The position numbers were made by a program, and so were the translations under genes. From contig NZ_WHNZ01000061.1 of assembly GCF_013141725.1 (NCBI RefSeq), forward strand, positions 310,001 to 374,000: a stretch of DNA of 64,000 bases, written 5' to 3'. The stretch is from Paenibacillus planticolens. Lineage in GTDB: Bacteria; Bacillota; Bacilli; Paenibacillales; NBRC-103111. Shown one piece after another: positions 54,603 to 63,074 of the stretch. Numbering within the stretch: the stretch's first letter is position 1; every line of letters starts with the position of its first letter. Under the pieces are notes generated by a model, which saw nothing but the letters and a program-made list of their open reading frames with translations, was not told the DNA's origin and ran no database searches.

Positions 54603-54643
54603 CTCCTAAGAGTTTTCCGTAGGAAAACTAGCTTCGTAAGCAT
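54603..54643 (-). repeat. hairpin-SD element before sigE, proximal copy
   Basis: In minus-strand sense: ATGCTTACGAAGCT, then AGTTTTCC-TAC-GGAAAACT (8-bp stem), CTTAGGAGG, and the sigE ATG 9 bp later. The core matches the copy immediately upstream and the one before lspA. Confidence 0.72.
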
Positions 54644-54648
54644 TCTCT

Positions 54649-54682
54649 GAGTTTTCCGTAGGAAAACTTGCATCGTATGCAT
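54649..54682 (-). repeat. hairpin-SD element before sigE, distal copy without SD
   Basis: This is the same 34-nt unit (ATGCATACGATGC, AGTTTTCC-TAC-GGAAAACT, C) placed in tandem upstream of the proximal copy, with TGAGAGAATG between them instead of the ribosome site. Confidence 0.72.
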
Positions 54683-54710
54683 ATGCAGAATCGTAAGCGC
54701 TATGGAAATA

Positions 54711-55634
54711 CTACCCGGCTGATATTAACGCCGGATGAATAATCGCTTGATAGGACCCGTCGTTGCAAAGCTTGCCTCCGTCGAGACCGATGAGTACCTT
54801 AGAAGCTTCAATTTGCGTATGATTATGGGTAATCACCACCTTATCCGGCTTGATGGCCAGCATGAATTGGGTGTTCCGGTTTACGCCCCGGTAAGGCACG
54901 AGACGCAAGCGGTCCTGCCAGATAAACTCCTCCACACCCAAACCGCTTATAATTTGGTCAACATCGGCCGACCGAATCCTCTGAAGCCATTCTGCAGGCA
55001 GTACATCGCCCCATTCCGATACTTCCATCACCATGACAGGGGTGCGTGTTAACGGATCATACAATTGATTTCCGGTATCAATGAGCCCTTTACAAGAGGC
55101 TGTGTAATCTCCTACGTGAATCGTAACCTCCGCTACAAAGGTTGTCAGCACCTCGCGCTGCTTCGAGCTTTGCAGCACAGTTCTGAACCACCACAGCAAA
55201 GGAATCAGCAGCAATAGGACAAAAAGTACGCTGCCAATCTGAACTTGGAACATGGCCACACCGGATTGGGTAAATACAATTCCTTTCATTACATCCGATG
55301 AGGATGCAAGGACATAATGGATGCCAAACATGCCGCCTGCGACAGCAAAATTTACTAAGAGGAACGTTCCGAGGTTTCTCAATAAATTTTGTAAAGAGCC
55401 GAACCCGAAAGCAGTCATAATCATCCCTATACAAAACATACATTTCACAGAAAATGTAAAAAGAAATAAAGGCACCGGCAAGAACATAATGACGACATAG
55501 GAGGCTCCTAGGAACGACGAACCTGCAATTCTCCACCACTTGAACGGTATTTTCCGTGTTTTGGCCGTTACAATCAGCATGGCCGCATCCATCAGAAAGT
55601 TCAGCAGGAAAATGAGATCCGCGTAGACGATCAC
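54711..55634 (-). CDS. spoIIGA: sporulation sigma-E processing aspartic protease SpoIIGA
   Basis: This 307-residue protein has five N-terminal membrane helices (residues about 5-150) and a C-terminal aspartic-protease domain. The active-site Asp is D186 in GLIDTGNQLYDPLT. Later segments RLVPYRGVNRNTQFML and KVLIGLDGGKLCNDG fit the family. It cleaves pro-SigE after septum signalling from the forespore. The GTG at 55634 follows GGAGGTG. It is transcribed with sigE. Confidence 0.95.
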   Translation of the reverse strand: MIVYADLIFLLNFLMDAAMLIVTAKTRKIPFKWWRIAGSSFLGASYVVIMFLPVPLFLFTFSVKCMFCIGMIMTAFGFGSLQNLLRNLGTFLLVNFAVAGGMFGIHYVLASSSDVMKGIVFTQSGVAMFQVQIGSVLFVLLLLIPLLWWFRTVLQSSKQREVLTTFVAEVTIHVGDYTASCKGLIDTGNQLYDPLTRTPVMVMEVSEWGDVLPAEWLQRIRSADVDQIISGLGVEEFIWQDRLRLVPYRGVNRNTQFMLAIKPDKVVITHNHTQIEASKVLIGLDGGKLCNDGSYQAIIHPALISAG

Positions 55635-55702
55635 AATGTCCTCACCTCCATGAAAGATGCTTTTTCAACCATTTTCCTGACGAAACTTTAAGGTTCTAAA
55701 TC

Positions 55703-55735
55703 AGTATAGGGCAATCCTAGTTCAAAGTCTGTCTA
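55703..55735 (-). promoter_or_regulatory. spoIIG-type promoter with wide spacing
   Basis: TAGACA and TATACT on the minus strand are 21 bp apart, close to the unusual 22-bp spacing of the B. subtilis spoIIG promoter, which depends on Spo0A~P. TGTCTAA overlaps the -35 and TGACGAA (55678-55684) lies downstream, both near the TGTCGAA 0A-box. Confidence 0.5.
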
Positions 55736-55811
55736 AACTTGCTAGTAGGGAGCTACTTTTTTTGTCAGTTGATGAAGTCTATTTCTCAACTAGAAAAGCC
55801 TTAAGAATAAG

Positions 55812-55850
55812 AAAAAACCGAAGCCGCTACATGACGTAGGACTTCGGTCT
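55812..55850 (-). terminator. terminator of ftsZ
   Basis: ACCGAAGTCC / GGCTTCGGT (minus sense) with an inner CTAC/GTAG stem, followed by TTTTTTC. Confidence 0.8.
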
Positions 55851-55869
55851 CTTTACAAGTTTTGTGTAA

Positions 55870-57006
55870 TTATTTGTCGTTATTCCGTCCGCGATTGCGC
55901 AGGAACGTCGGAATATCCAACTGATCGTTGGATGGCTGTGAGCCGAATGGCTTGAGGTTATTCAACCGATTGTCCGAAGCCGCGGAAGACGATTGGGGCT
56001 GCTCTTGGTGACCTGTTACCGGACGCTTGGCAGGTTGACTCAGATGGGATGTTTTATGCTCAAACCCTGTAGCGATTACCGTTACTAGAATTTCGTCTTT
56101 CAGCTTCTCATCGATAACCGCTCCGAAAATCATGTTCACTTCGATATCGGAAGCAGATGCCACGATATCCGCCGCTTCATTGACTTCGTACAAGCTTAGA
56201 TTCACACCGCCCGTGATGTTCATCAAAACCCCGCGAGCGCCTTCGATGGACGTTTCCAAGAGCGGTGAGGAAATCGCCTTTTTCGCTGCTTCTGCGGCAC
56301 GGTTTTCGCCTGTTGCCACTCCGATTCCCATTAGGGCGGAGCCGCGTTCCGTCATGATCGTTTTCACATCGGCAAAGTCCAAGTTAATAAGCCCAGGAAC
56401 CGCGATCAAGTCAGAGATCCCTTGAACGCCTTGGCGAAGTACGTTATCCGCTTCGCGGAATGCTTCGAGCATAGGCGTCTTCTTATCTACGATTTCCAAG
56501 AGACGGTCATTTGGAATAATAATAAGTGTGTCTACTTTCTCTTTCAGCGCAGCAATCCCTTGCTCTGCTTGCAAAGAACGTTTGCGCCCTTCAAATGTAA
56601 ACGGACGCGTAACAACACCAACGGTCAATGCGCCCACTTCTTTGGCGATTTCAGCAATAACCGGCGCAGCTCCTGTTCCCGTACCGCCACCCATCCCTGC
56701 AGTAACGAATACCATATCAGCGCCGCGAAGCGTGTTCAGAATCATCTCCCTTGACTCTTCTGCCGCTTTCTTCCCTACATCCGGGTTTGCGCCTGCCCCA
56801 AGACCGCGAGTCAGCTTGTCCCCGATTTGCAGTTTATGAACCGATTTCGCGAGGTGCAGAGCTTGAGCATCCGTATTCACGGTAATAAATTCAACGCCCT
56901 TTACGCCGTTCTCAATCATTCGATTCACAGCATTGCTGCCACCGCCACCTACACCGATGACCTTTATTTGAGCCAACTGTTCCATATCCATATCAAATTC
57001 AAACAT
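55870..57006 (-). CDS. ftsZ: cell division GTPase FtsZ
   Basis: This 378-residue tubulin homologue polymerises into the division ring. Landmarks are [15 protein letters not shown], the GTP signature [13 protein letters not shown] near residue 105, the synergy-loop [11 protein letters not shown] and the variable linker. The C-terminal peptide [12 protein letters not shown] binds FtsA and SepF. The ATG at 57006 is preferred because GGGGG is 11 bp upstream; the ATG three codons earlier sits on the ribosome site. It follows ftsA by 30 bp. Confidence 0.96.
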   Translation of the reverse strand: MFEFDMDMEQLAQIKVIGVGGGGSNAVNRMIENGVKGVEFITVNTDAQALHLAKSVHKLQIGDKLTRGLGAGANPDVGKKAAEESREMILNTLRGADMVFVTAGMGGGTGTGAAPVIAEIAKEVGALTVGVVTRPFTFEGRKRSLQAEQGIAALKEKVDTLIIIPNDRLLEIVDKKTPMLEAFREADNVLRQGVQGISDLIAVPGLINLDFADVKTIMTERGSALMGIGVATGENRAAEAAKKAISSPLLETSIEGARGVLMNITGGVNLSLYEVNEAADIVASASDIEVNMIFGAVIDEKLKDEILVTVIATGFEHKTSHLSQPAKRPVTGHQEQPQSSSAASDNRLNNLKPFGSQPSNDQLDIPTFLRNRGRNNDK

Positions 57007-57036
57007 GTGAGTCATATCCCCCTAACGTTGCTTTCA

Positions 57037-58284
57037 CTATATAAATTCACTGAAAAAACTTTTAACACGTTCGATAAAACCTGGTTTTGTGCTTTCGGAG
57101 GATTTTTTGGGTACAGCCTTTGTTGCCATTTTTTTGGAGAAACCGGAATTCCGGTTTTTCATGTACTTGGAAACGAATTGAATGATGCCTACACCGCTTG
57201 TATAAGAAGGATCGCGCACACCGATGAAATCTGGAACGGCAATTCTTACAGAGGTTGCAAGTTCGGCTTGCGCGACGGCGAGTACGCCAGGCATACAAAC
57301 GGTTCCACCCGTGAGCACATACCCACCGGCTAAATCGCTATAACCAAGACGATGCACTTCGGCACGGATCATTTGGAAAATTTCTTCAACGCGGGGTTCA
57401 ATAATATTCGCAAGATCGACTTGCGAAAACTCTTTTTCCACATTGCTTCCCATTCTCGTAACCTTGAATACTTGATCGGGGGCAGAGTCTTCTACCGATG
57501 CGCAACCGTATTTCAGCTTTATTTTCTCTGCGATTTCGAGCTGAGTACGAAGGCCTATCGAGATATCATTGCTGATATACTCGCCGCCGATTTGAATCGT
57601 TGATGTGGCTATCAGATTCCCTTGTTCAAACACAGCGATCGTCGCCGCACCTGCACCTACATCAACCAAAACAGTTCCAACTGCTTTCTCATCCTTGGAA
57701 AGTGCCAACTGACCGGAAGCAAGCGACATTAAGATGAGGCCCGCGACCTTAAGTTCGGATTTCTCCACGACACGGATCAAATTATGTATCCCCGTCTTCG
57801 CGCCTGTGATAATCGTCGCTTCCACTTCTAAACGAACGCCTATCATGCCGCGAGGATCGTTAATGCCTTCTTGTCCATCAACTAAATACTGCTTAGGTAC
57901 GACTCCAATAATTTCACGCTCGGGAGGTAATGCGATGACTCTTGCCGCTTGAATAACACGATCGATATCCTCTTCCCCGATCTCTCGGTCTTCATTAGAG
58001 ACAGCTACAACGCCGTGACTCGACTGAAGAGAAATATGATTTCCTGAAATTCCAACGTAAACCTCGGAAATTTGTACGCCGACCATTCGTTCAGCATGAT
58101 CAACGGCGCTTCTTATGGAATGTACGGTTTGATCAATATCAACGATGGCGCCTTTACGAATACCCTCTGACTCGGCAGATCCCACACCTATTATATTAAT
58201 GGTTCCGTTAACAACTTCCCCAATAATAGCACGAACCTTGGATGTACCGATGTCTAAACTAACAATGATGTCATTGTTGCTCAA
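57037..58284 (-). CDS. ftsA: cell division protein FtsA
   Basis: This 415-residue actin-like protein anchors FtsZ to the membrane. IIVSLDIGTSKVRAIIGE carries the phosphate-1 loop. Later motifs are VDVGAGAATIAVFEQG (phosphate 2) and GGYVLTGGTVCMPGV (adenosine). The C-terminal amphipathic helix GFIERVKSFFSEFI is the membrane anchor. The start is a TTG at 58284 with GGAGG 10 bp upstream. A 297-nt spacer to divIB carries a candidate sigma-H promoter. Confidence 0.95.
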   Translation of the reverse strand: MSNNDIIVSLDIGTSKVRAIIGEVVNGTINIIGVGSAESEGIRKGAIVDIDQTVHSIRSAVDHAERMVGVQISEVYVGISGNHISLQSSHGVVAVSNEDREIGEEDIDRVIQAARVIALPPEREIIGVVPKQYLVDGQEGINDPRGMIGVRLEVEATIITGAKTGIHNLIRVVEKSELKVAGLILMSLASGQLALSKDEKAVGTVLVDVGAGAATIAVFEQGNLIATSTIQIGGEYISNDISIGLRTQLEIAEKIKLKYGCASVEDSAPDQVFKVTRMGSNVEKEFSQVDLANIIEPRVEEIFQMIRAEVHRLGYSDLAGGYVLTGGTVCMPGVLAVAQAELATSVRIAVPDFIGVRDPSYTSGVGIIQFVSKYMKNRNSGFSKKMATKAVPKKSSESTKPGFIERVKSFFSEFI

Positions 58285-58346
58285 GCCCCTGGCACCTCCT
58301 ATAACTTGGATAATAAAGTGTTTTCATTACATTTACATAAATACGT

Positions 58347-58373
58347 ATTCCACACAACCGCCATTTTCCCTCT
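58347..58373 (-). promoter_or_regulatory. candidate sigma-H promoter of ftsAZ
   Basis: AGAGGGAAA-N11-GTGGAAT on the minus strand matches the sigma-H pattern RnAGGAwWW-N11-12-RnnGAAT with one deviation. B. subtilis ftsAZ also has a sigma-H promoter. The remainder of 58374-58581 is AT-rich with no gene. Confidence 0.45.
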
Positions 58374-58581
58374 TTTTTCAACATTTTTTTTACCGGAAAC
58401 AAAGTCGTTTTTTTTAACAGTTAATTTTCAAAAGAATATAGATTTATCATGTCTAGTAATTGCACTTACATTTCTAGGGTTTAATAGGATACTATTTAAC
58501 CATAAAACTAATTTTAACATTAATTTTCATGCTTGAGTAGTCCATCAAACCGTTTTTTTCTCAGGAAGGACGCGCGGTTTC

Positions 58582-59475
58582 CTAGGATGACGATTTCGTC
58601 GTTCCTTTCGGAGGCTGCTTCGTTCCGGCTTTATTCCCATCCTTGTTAGGATCGGCCGATGGGCTGCTCGAGCCGTTTCCGGCCTTTTGACCGGAAGCGT
58701 TGTTCGATTCGCTCCCCGATTCTTCGTTTGGTTCGAATGGCGCGTGATATTCTACTTCTAGCATTTTGATAATGCCGCTAGTAATATGATCCTCTTGTAA
58801 GCTTGCAATATAAGCAGGCAAATTGTCAATTTTCTCAGGCAAGTAGGCGATCGTGGTGTACACTTCAAATTGCGATCTCGTGTACAGCTTGATTTTGTCG
58901 GGATACGGTTCCGACGGATCCGGCTTAATCTCGGAAATATCCGAGAGCGCGCTCTCCGGGATTTCACTTAGCACCTTGCACAGTGCGGCCTTATTCGGAT
59001 CTCCGTCTGTCCACCCCGTCAAAATGGGCATATCCAGCGGAATGCTGCTGCCGGCAGGCAGTTCGACGACTGCCCCATCGGCAAGCACAGCTTGCTTCTT
59101 GCCGTCTGTACCGATTTGGAAGGCAACCTTCGGAAATTCCTGCACAGTAATATGTACAACACCAGGGAAATGTTTCTTTACTACCGCCGCCTTCACCATG
59201 GGAAGCGAGGAGATACGCTGCGCAATCGTCCGGGAGCTGAATGCAAAGAAACGGTCGCCGACGGCAATTTGACTAGCTTGTCCGATCGTTTCCGAGGACA
59301 TAAGCTCATTTCCTTCAACTTCAATGGCGCTTACACGGCTTAGAGATGATTGCATAAATAAAATGAATAAAATGATGGCGAAAAAAATGAATAAGAAAAA
59401 GAGCAGCTTCCGATTGGTACGCGCTCGTGGCTTGGGAACTGGCGGCAGAGCGGGCACGTTGCGGTCGTCAGACAA
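58582..59475 (-). CDS. divIB: cell division protein DivIB/FtsQ
   Basis: This 297-residue bitopic protein has a short cytoplasmic basic N-terminus (PKPRARTNRK) and one membrane helix (LLFFLFIFFAIILFILF). An extracellular POTRA domain starts at VSAIEVEGNEL, followed by a beta domain. A 50-residue Ser/Gly/Asn/Pro/Lys-rich tail ends the protein. DivIB stabilises FtsL/DivIC at the septum. The TTG at 59475 has AGGTGG 8 bp upstream; GTG codons just before it overlap that site. It lies downstream of murA. Confidence 0.92.
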   Translation of the reverse strand: MSDDRNVPALPPVPKPRARTNRKLLFFLFIFFAIILFILFMQSSLSRVSAIEVEGNELMSSETIGQASQIAVGDRFFAFSSRTIAQRISSLPMVKAAVVKKHFPGVVHITVQEFPKVAFQIGTDGKKQAVLADGAVVELPAGSSIPLDMPILTGWTDGDPNKAALCKVLSEIPESALSDISEIKPDPSEPYPDKIKLYTRSQFEVYTTIAYLPEKIDNLPAYIASLQEDHITSGIIKMLEVEYHAPFEPNEESGSESNNASGQKAGNGSSSPSADPNKDGNKAGTKQPPKGTTKSSS

Positions 59476-59601
59476 GATGGGCACCACCTAATAGTTTCAT
59501 ATGAAGGCTAATTTTGACAAACCTGTATGTAAAATCGAATGAAACCGTGAATCCCTGCCTGTGTCCAGGAAGGGATGCGCGGCACTCATTTAACTGTTCA
59601 A

Positions 59602-60870
59602 TCACTCGCTTGGGACAGGCGCTTGGCGATGCACGGAAGCCCCTAACCTTGACAGCATATGTTCAATTCTATCATAGCCTCTATCGATATGATGAATTTG
59701 CTCAACGATCGTCGTTCCATGCGCAGCCAGACCGGCGATAACAAGCGCTGCGCCAGCACGTAAATCCGTCGCCTCCACCGTCGCTCCGTACAGCCTCGGA
59801 ACGCCTCGTATAAAGGCTGAGCTCATATCCACACGGATATCTGCGCCCATACGGGACAGTTCATCTACGTGTTTGAATCTACCTTCGAAGATTGTCTCTT
59901 TCATAACGCTCAATCCGTCTGCTAGAGATAGCAGCACCATGACCTGAGATTGCAGATCGGTCGGAAAAGACGGATGCGGCGAAGTCACGATTCGTTCAAC
60001 GGACTTCGGTCTTGTCGGACAGCTTACATGTATTATATCACCGTCCGTGATGATTTGAACACCTGCACGCTTGAGGACGTGAATCACAGAGGTTAAATGG
60101 GCGGGGTTAACCTTCTCCAAGGTAATGTTCCCCTTCGTTGCAGCAGCGGCCACCATGAAGGTTCCGGCTACAATCCGGTCTGGAATGATGCGGTAGGTGC
60201 ACGGTGACAGAGAGGCCACTCCACGAATGGTAATCGTATCCGTGCCTGCTCCGATAATGTCGGCGCCCATGGCGTTCAGGAAGTTTTGCAAATCCTGAAT
60301 TTCCGGCTCCCGTGCCGCATTATAGATCGTTGTGATGCCTTCGGCCTTCACAGCAGCCATCATGATATTTTCCGTAGCTCCGACGCTTGGAAAATCCAGA
60401 ACGATTTCGCTGCCATGCAGCGCTTCTGCCGTGCAAACAATTTTGTTTGCGAATTCTTCAATGTGGGCACCAAGAGCCTGAAGCCCTTTCAGGTGCAAAT
60501 CGATTTTACGTTCGCCGATCGCGCAGCCGCCGGGTTGATACACCGTGACACTGCCAAATCTGGCGAGCAGCGGACCCATAAGAAAGATGGAGGAACGCAT
60601 CTGCCCCATCAATTCTTCAGGAATATGCGAGGAATTAGCTGTGGATGTTGTGATGGATACCGTATCCCCTTGCTGTTCGGCACGACAGCCTAGCGCACAA
60701 AGAATGCGCAGCATCGTGTCGATATCCAGCAAATTAGGAACATTATGCAGAGTATGAGTGCCGCTAGCCAGGATGCAGGCTGCTAAGATTGGTAATGCGG
60801 CGTTTTTAGCGCCGTGTATCTGGATGGCTCCCGTGAGAGGTCTTCCACCTTCGATAACGAGCTTCTCCAA
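59602..60870 (-). CDS. murA: UDP-N-acetylglucosamine 1-carboxyvinyltransferase
   Basis: This 422-residue enolpyruvyl transferase begins muropeptide synthesis. It has K22-N23 in HGAKNAALP and the catalytic Cys116 in PGGCAIGERKIDLHLKG, which is the fosfomycin target. Two inverse alpha/beta domains are complete, and the late VEQIHHIDRGYDRIE is typical. The start is TTG at 60870 with GGAGG 8 bp upstream. Placement between murB and divIB differs slightly from B. subtilis, where divIB follows murB. It may be the only or one of two MurA copies. Confidence 0.95.
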   Translation of the reverse strand: MEKLVIEGGRPLTGAIQIHGAKNAALPILAACILASGTHTLHNVPNLLDIDTMLRILCALGCRAEQQGDTVSITTSTANSSHIPEELMGQMRSSIFLMGPLLARFGSVTVYQPGGCAIGERKIDLHLKGLQALGAHIEEFANKIVCTAEALHGSEIVLDFPSVGATENIMMAAVKAEGITTIYNAAREPEIQDLQNFLNAMGADIIGAGTDTITIRGVASLSPCTYRIIPDRIVAGTFMVAAAATKGNITLEKVNPAHLTSVIHVLKRAGVQIITDGDIIHVSCPTRPKSVERIVTSPHPSFPTDLQSQVMVLLSLADGLSVMKETIFEGRFKHVDELSRMGADIRVDMSSAFIRGVPRLYGATVEATDLRAGAALVIAGLAAHGTTIVEQIHHIDRGYDRIEHMLSRLGASVHRQAPVPSE

Positions 60871-60885
60871 AATTCCACCTCCGAT

Positions 60886-61791
60886 TTACCTCTCACCCAT
60901 CACCAGTACTTCCGGTACAAGCGATATCCCGTACTGTTTCAGTACGATCTCCTGCACCTCCGCTATGAGAGTGAGAACGTCCTCGGCTTTAGCATCTCCG
61001 GTATTCACAATGAAATTGGCGTGCAAGGTGGAAATTTCCGCACCACCGACGCGTTTGCCTTTCAGGCCAGCCTCTTCGATGAGCTTTGCAGCGAATCCCC
61101 CATTGGGGTTGCGGAATACACTTCCAGCACAAGCTAATTGAAGCGGTTGTGTGCGGAGACGCCGATCCCGGTAAGCCGCCATGGCTCCAGCGATTTCTTT
61201 GCGTTCTCCAACCTGTAATTCAAAGACAGCTTCTGTTACGATGCCGGGCAGCGTGTGCAGAATGGAATGCCTGTAGGCGTACTGCAAATCATCCGCCTGC
61301 ATCGTGACCAATTCTCCTGTGTCCAAGATGACTTCAGCCTGCTTGAGTATGCGTGACACATCAGACCCGTGAGCCCCTGCATTCATGTAGACGGCGCCTC
61401 CCACAGAACCGGGAATGCCCGAAGCAAACTCCAGTCCGGTTAAACCTTCTTTGGCCGCTAATACGGACAATTTAATGAACGAATAAGAGCCGCCGACATG
61501 GACTGTCGCACCTTCAAAGCGCAAAGTCTCCAGTGCTGTGCCGAGTTTGATTACGACTCCCCGGATTCCTTTGTCGCTGACAAGCAGGTTAGAGCCTCGA
61601 CCGATGATCGTCCATGGCACTCCGCGTTGATGCAGGAAACGGATGACAGCAGCAACCTGCTCCTTCGTGTTTGGGAGAATAAGACAATCGGCCGGACCAC
61701 CGATTTTCCAAGTCGTATAAGGGGCTAATCGCTCATTCGTTCGAATCTCGCCAATATTTGCTGCCCGTAAGTCGGATATTAACTGCTGCAT
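60886..61791 (-). CDS. murB: UDP-N-acetylenolpyruvoylglucosamine reductase
   Basis: This 301-residue FAD enzyme is of the type-II MurB class. TTWKIGGPADCLI and IIGRGSNLLVSDKGIRGVVIKL are FAD-binding, and GLTGLEFASGIPGSVGGAVYMNAGAHG follows. The catalytic Ser lies in CAGSVFRNPNGGFAAKLIEEAG and the Glu near the C-terminus in PEVLVMGE. It reduces the enolpyruvyl group to form UDP-MurNAc. It lies 15 bp before murA, and a 205-nt AT-rich spacer separates it from murG. Confidence 0.95.
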   Translation of the reverse strand: MQQLISDLRAANIGEIRTNERLAPYTTWKIGGPADCLILPNTKEQVAAVIRFLHQRGVPWTIIGRGSNLLVSDKGIRGVVIKLGTALETLRFEGATVHVGGSYSFIKLSVLAAKEGLTGLEFASGIPGSVGGAVYMNAGAHGSDVSRILKQAEVILDTGELVTMQADDLQYAYRHSILHTLPGIVTEAVFELQVGERKEIAGAMAAYRDRRLRTQPLQLACAGSVFRNPNGGFAAKLIEEAGLKGKRVGGAEISTLHANFIVNTGDAKAEDVLTLIAEVQEIVLKQYGISLVPEVLVMGER

Positions 61792-61996
61792 GGGAAAACC
61801 TCCTTCACAGAACGTAGGGCGAAATTATCGAAAAATCGGTTGAAAGCTCCATAATTTCAAAAATACGGGCCAAATTTGAAGATGGCCGGGCTTCAAGCTT
61901 TGGCGCCGTATTAAGCCTTAGGTGTCTGTCACGGTTATAGTATAGTTTATGTAAGATCGGATAGAGTGTGACAATCGCCTATTCGCTTTCGCAAAA

Positions 61997-63067
61997 CTAA
62001 CCCGATAAGCTATAGGATTCAATCAGTTTAACGATCGCTGCGACGGCATCGCCGCCGCTTTGAGATTGCATGGCTGCCTTGTAAGCCTCTCTGTTTGCAT
62101 AGAGAGCCTCCAGACGGGTAAGCAGCGTCTCCGCTGTTAGTTCTTCCTCTTGCAGGACATCCGCATATCCGGCCTTCTGAAACGATTTTGCATTCAGAAT
62201 TTGGTCGCCACGGCTTGCTTGCAGCGATAATGGAATAAGCAGCATAGGCTTCTCCAATGCCAAAAACTCGTAGATGGAAGTAGCTCCAGCCCGGGAAATA
62301 ACCAGCTCCGTCATCGCCAGCACATCCGGAAGCTCGTCGTTTAAGTACTCAAATTGCTTATATCCGCGCGTTCCTGCAAGCTCTTCGGCAACATTGCCTT
62401 TTCCGCATAAATGGACGATTTGGAACTGCTCCAGCAAGCGAGGCAGATTGGATCTGACGGCTTGGTTGATGACTTGGGAGCCTAAGCTGCCTCCCATAAT
62501 TAAAATGACCGGCTTTTGCTTATGAAAATCGCAAAGCTGGTAACCGCGCGATGCTTTGCCGATTGTCATATGCTTGCGAATCGGCAGGCCGGTTAGAACG
62601 GCTTTTTCTTTTTGTACATGCTGCATAGACTCCGGAAAGGTGACGCACACCTTCGTTGCCAAAGGTATGGAAATTTTGTTCGCCAGCCCGGGAGTCATAT
62701 CGGATTCATGAATAATGACCGGCACTTTGTTCATCCGGCTGCCCAAAACAACCGGGACGGAAACGAACCCGCCTTTCGAAAAGACGATGGCGGGCTTCAG
62801 ACGACGGAGCAGTCTATATGATTCATACACACCTTTCATAACTCGAAAAGGGTCTTTGAAATTTTTCAGATCGAAATACCGGCGTAATTTCCCGGAAGAT
62901 ATCGGGTAAAAAGGAATCCCTTCGCGCTCGATAATGTCTTTCTCGATGCCTGCAGCCGAGCCTATGTATTTAATTTCCCAACCTAACTCCTTCAGCCTAT
63001 GCATGAGAGCAATGTTAGGCGTAACATGTCCTGCGGAGCCTCCTCCGGTAAAGACAATTGTTTTCAT
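61997..63067 (-). CDS. murG: lipid II synthase MurG
   Basis: This 356-residue GT-B glycosyltransferase adds GlcNAc to lipid I on the inner membrane face. It has the glycine loop TGGGSAGHVTPNIAL, FSKGGFVSVPVVLGSRM, MGGSLGSQVINQAV, and the donor-site ISRAGATSIYEFLALEKPMLLIPL. The order spoVE-murG-murB is the Bacillus one. It follows spoVE by 7 bp. Confidence 0.96.
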   Translation of the reverse strand: MKTIVFTGGGSAGHVTPNIALMHRLKELGWEIKYIGSAAGIEKDIIEREGIPFYPISSGKLRRYFDLKNFKDPFRVMKGVYESYRLLRRLKPAIVFSKGGFVSVPVVLGSRMNKVPVIIHESDMTPGLANKISIPLATKVCVTFPESMQHVQKEKAVLTGLPIRKHMTIGKASRGYQLCDFHKQKPVILIMGGSLGSQVINQAVRSNLPRLLEQFQIVHLCGKGNVAEELAGTRGYKQFEYLNDELPDVLAMTELVISRAGATSIYEFLALEKPMLLIPLSLQASRGDQILNAKSFQKAGYADVLQEEELTAETLLTRLEALYANREAYKAAMQSQSGGDAVAAIVKLIESYSLSG

Positions 63068-63074
63068 TCCTTTG

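Noticed and set aside
61980-61999. AGTTTTGCGAAAGC at the murG stop resembling the hairpin element
   Set aside because: The second arm does not pair properly and no ribosome site follows; treated as coincidence.
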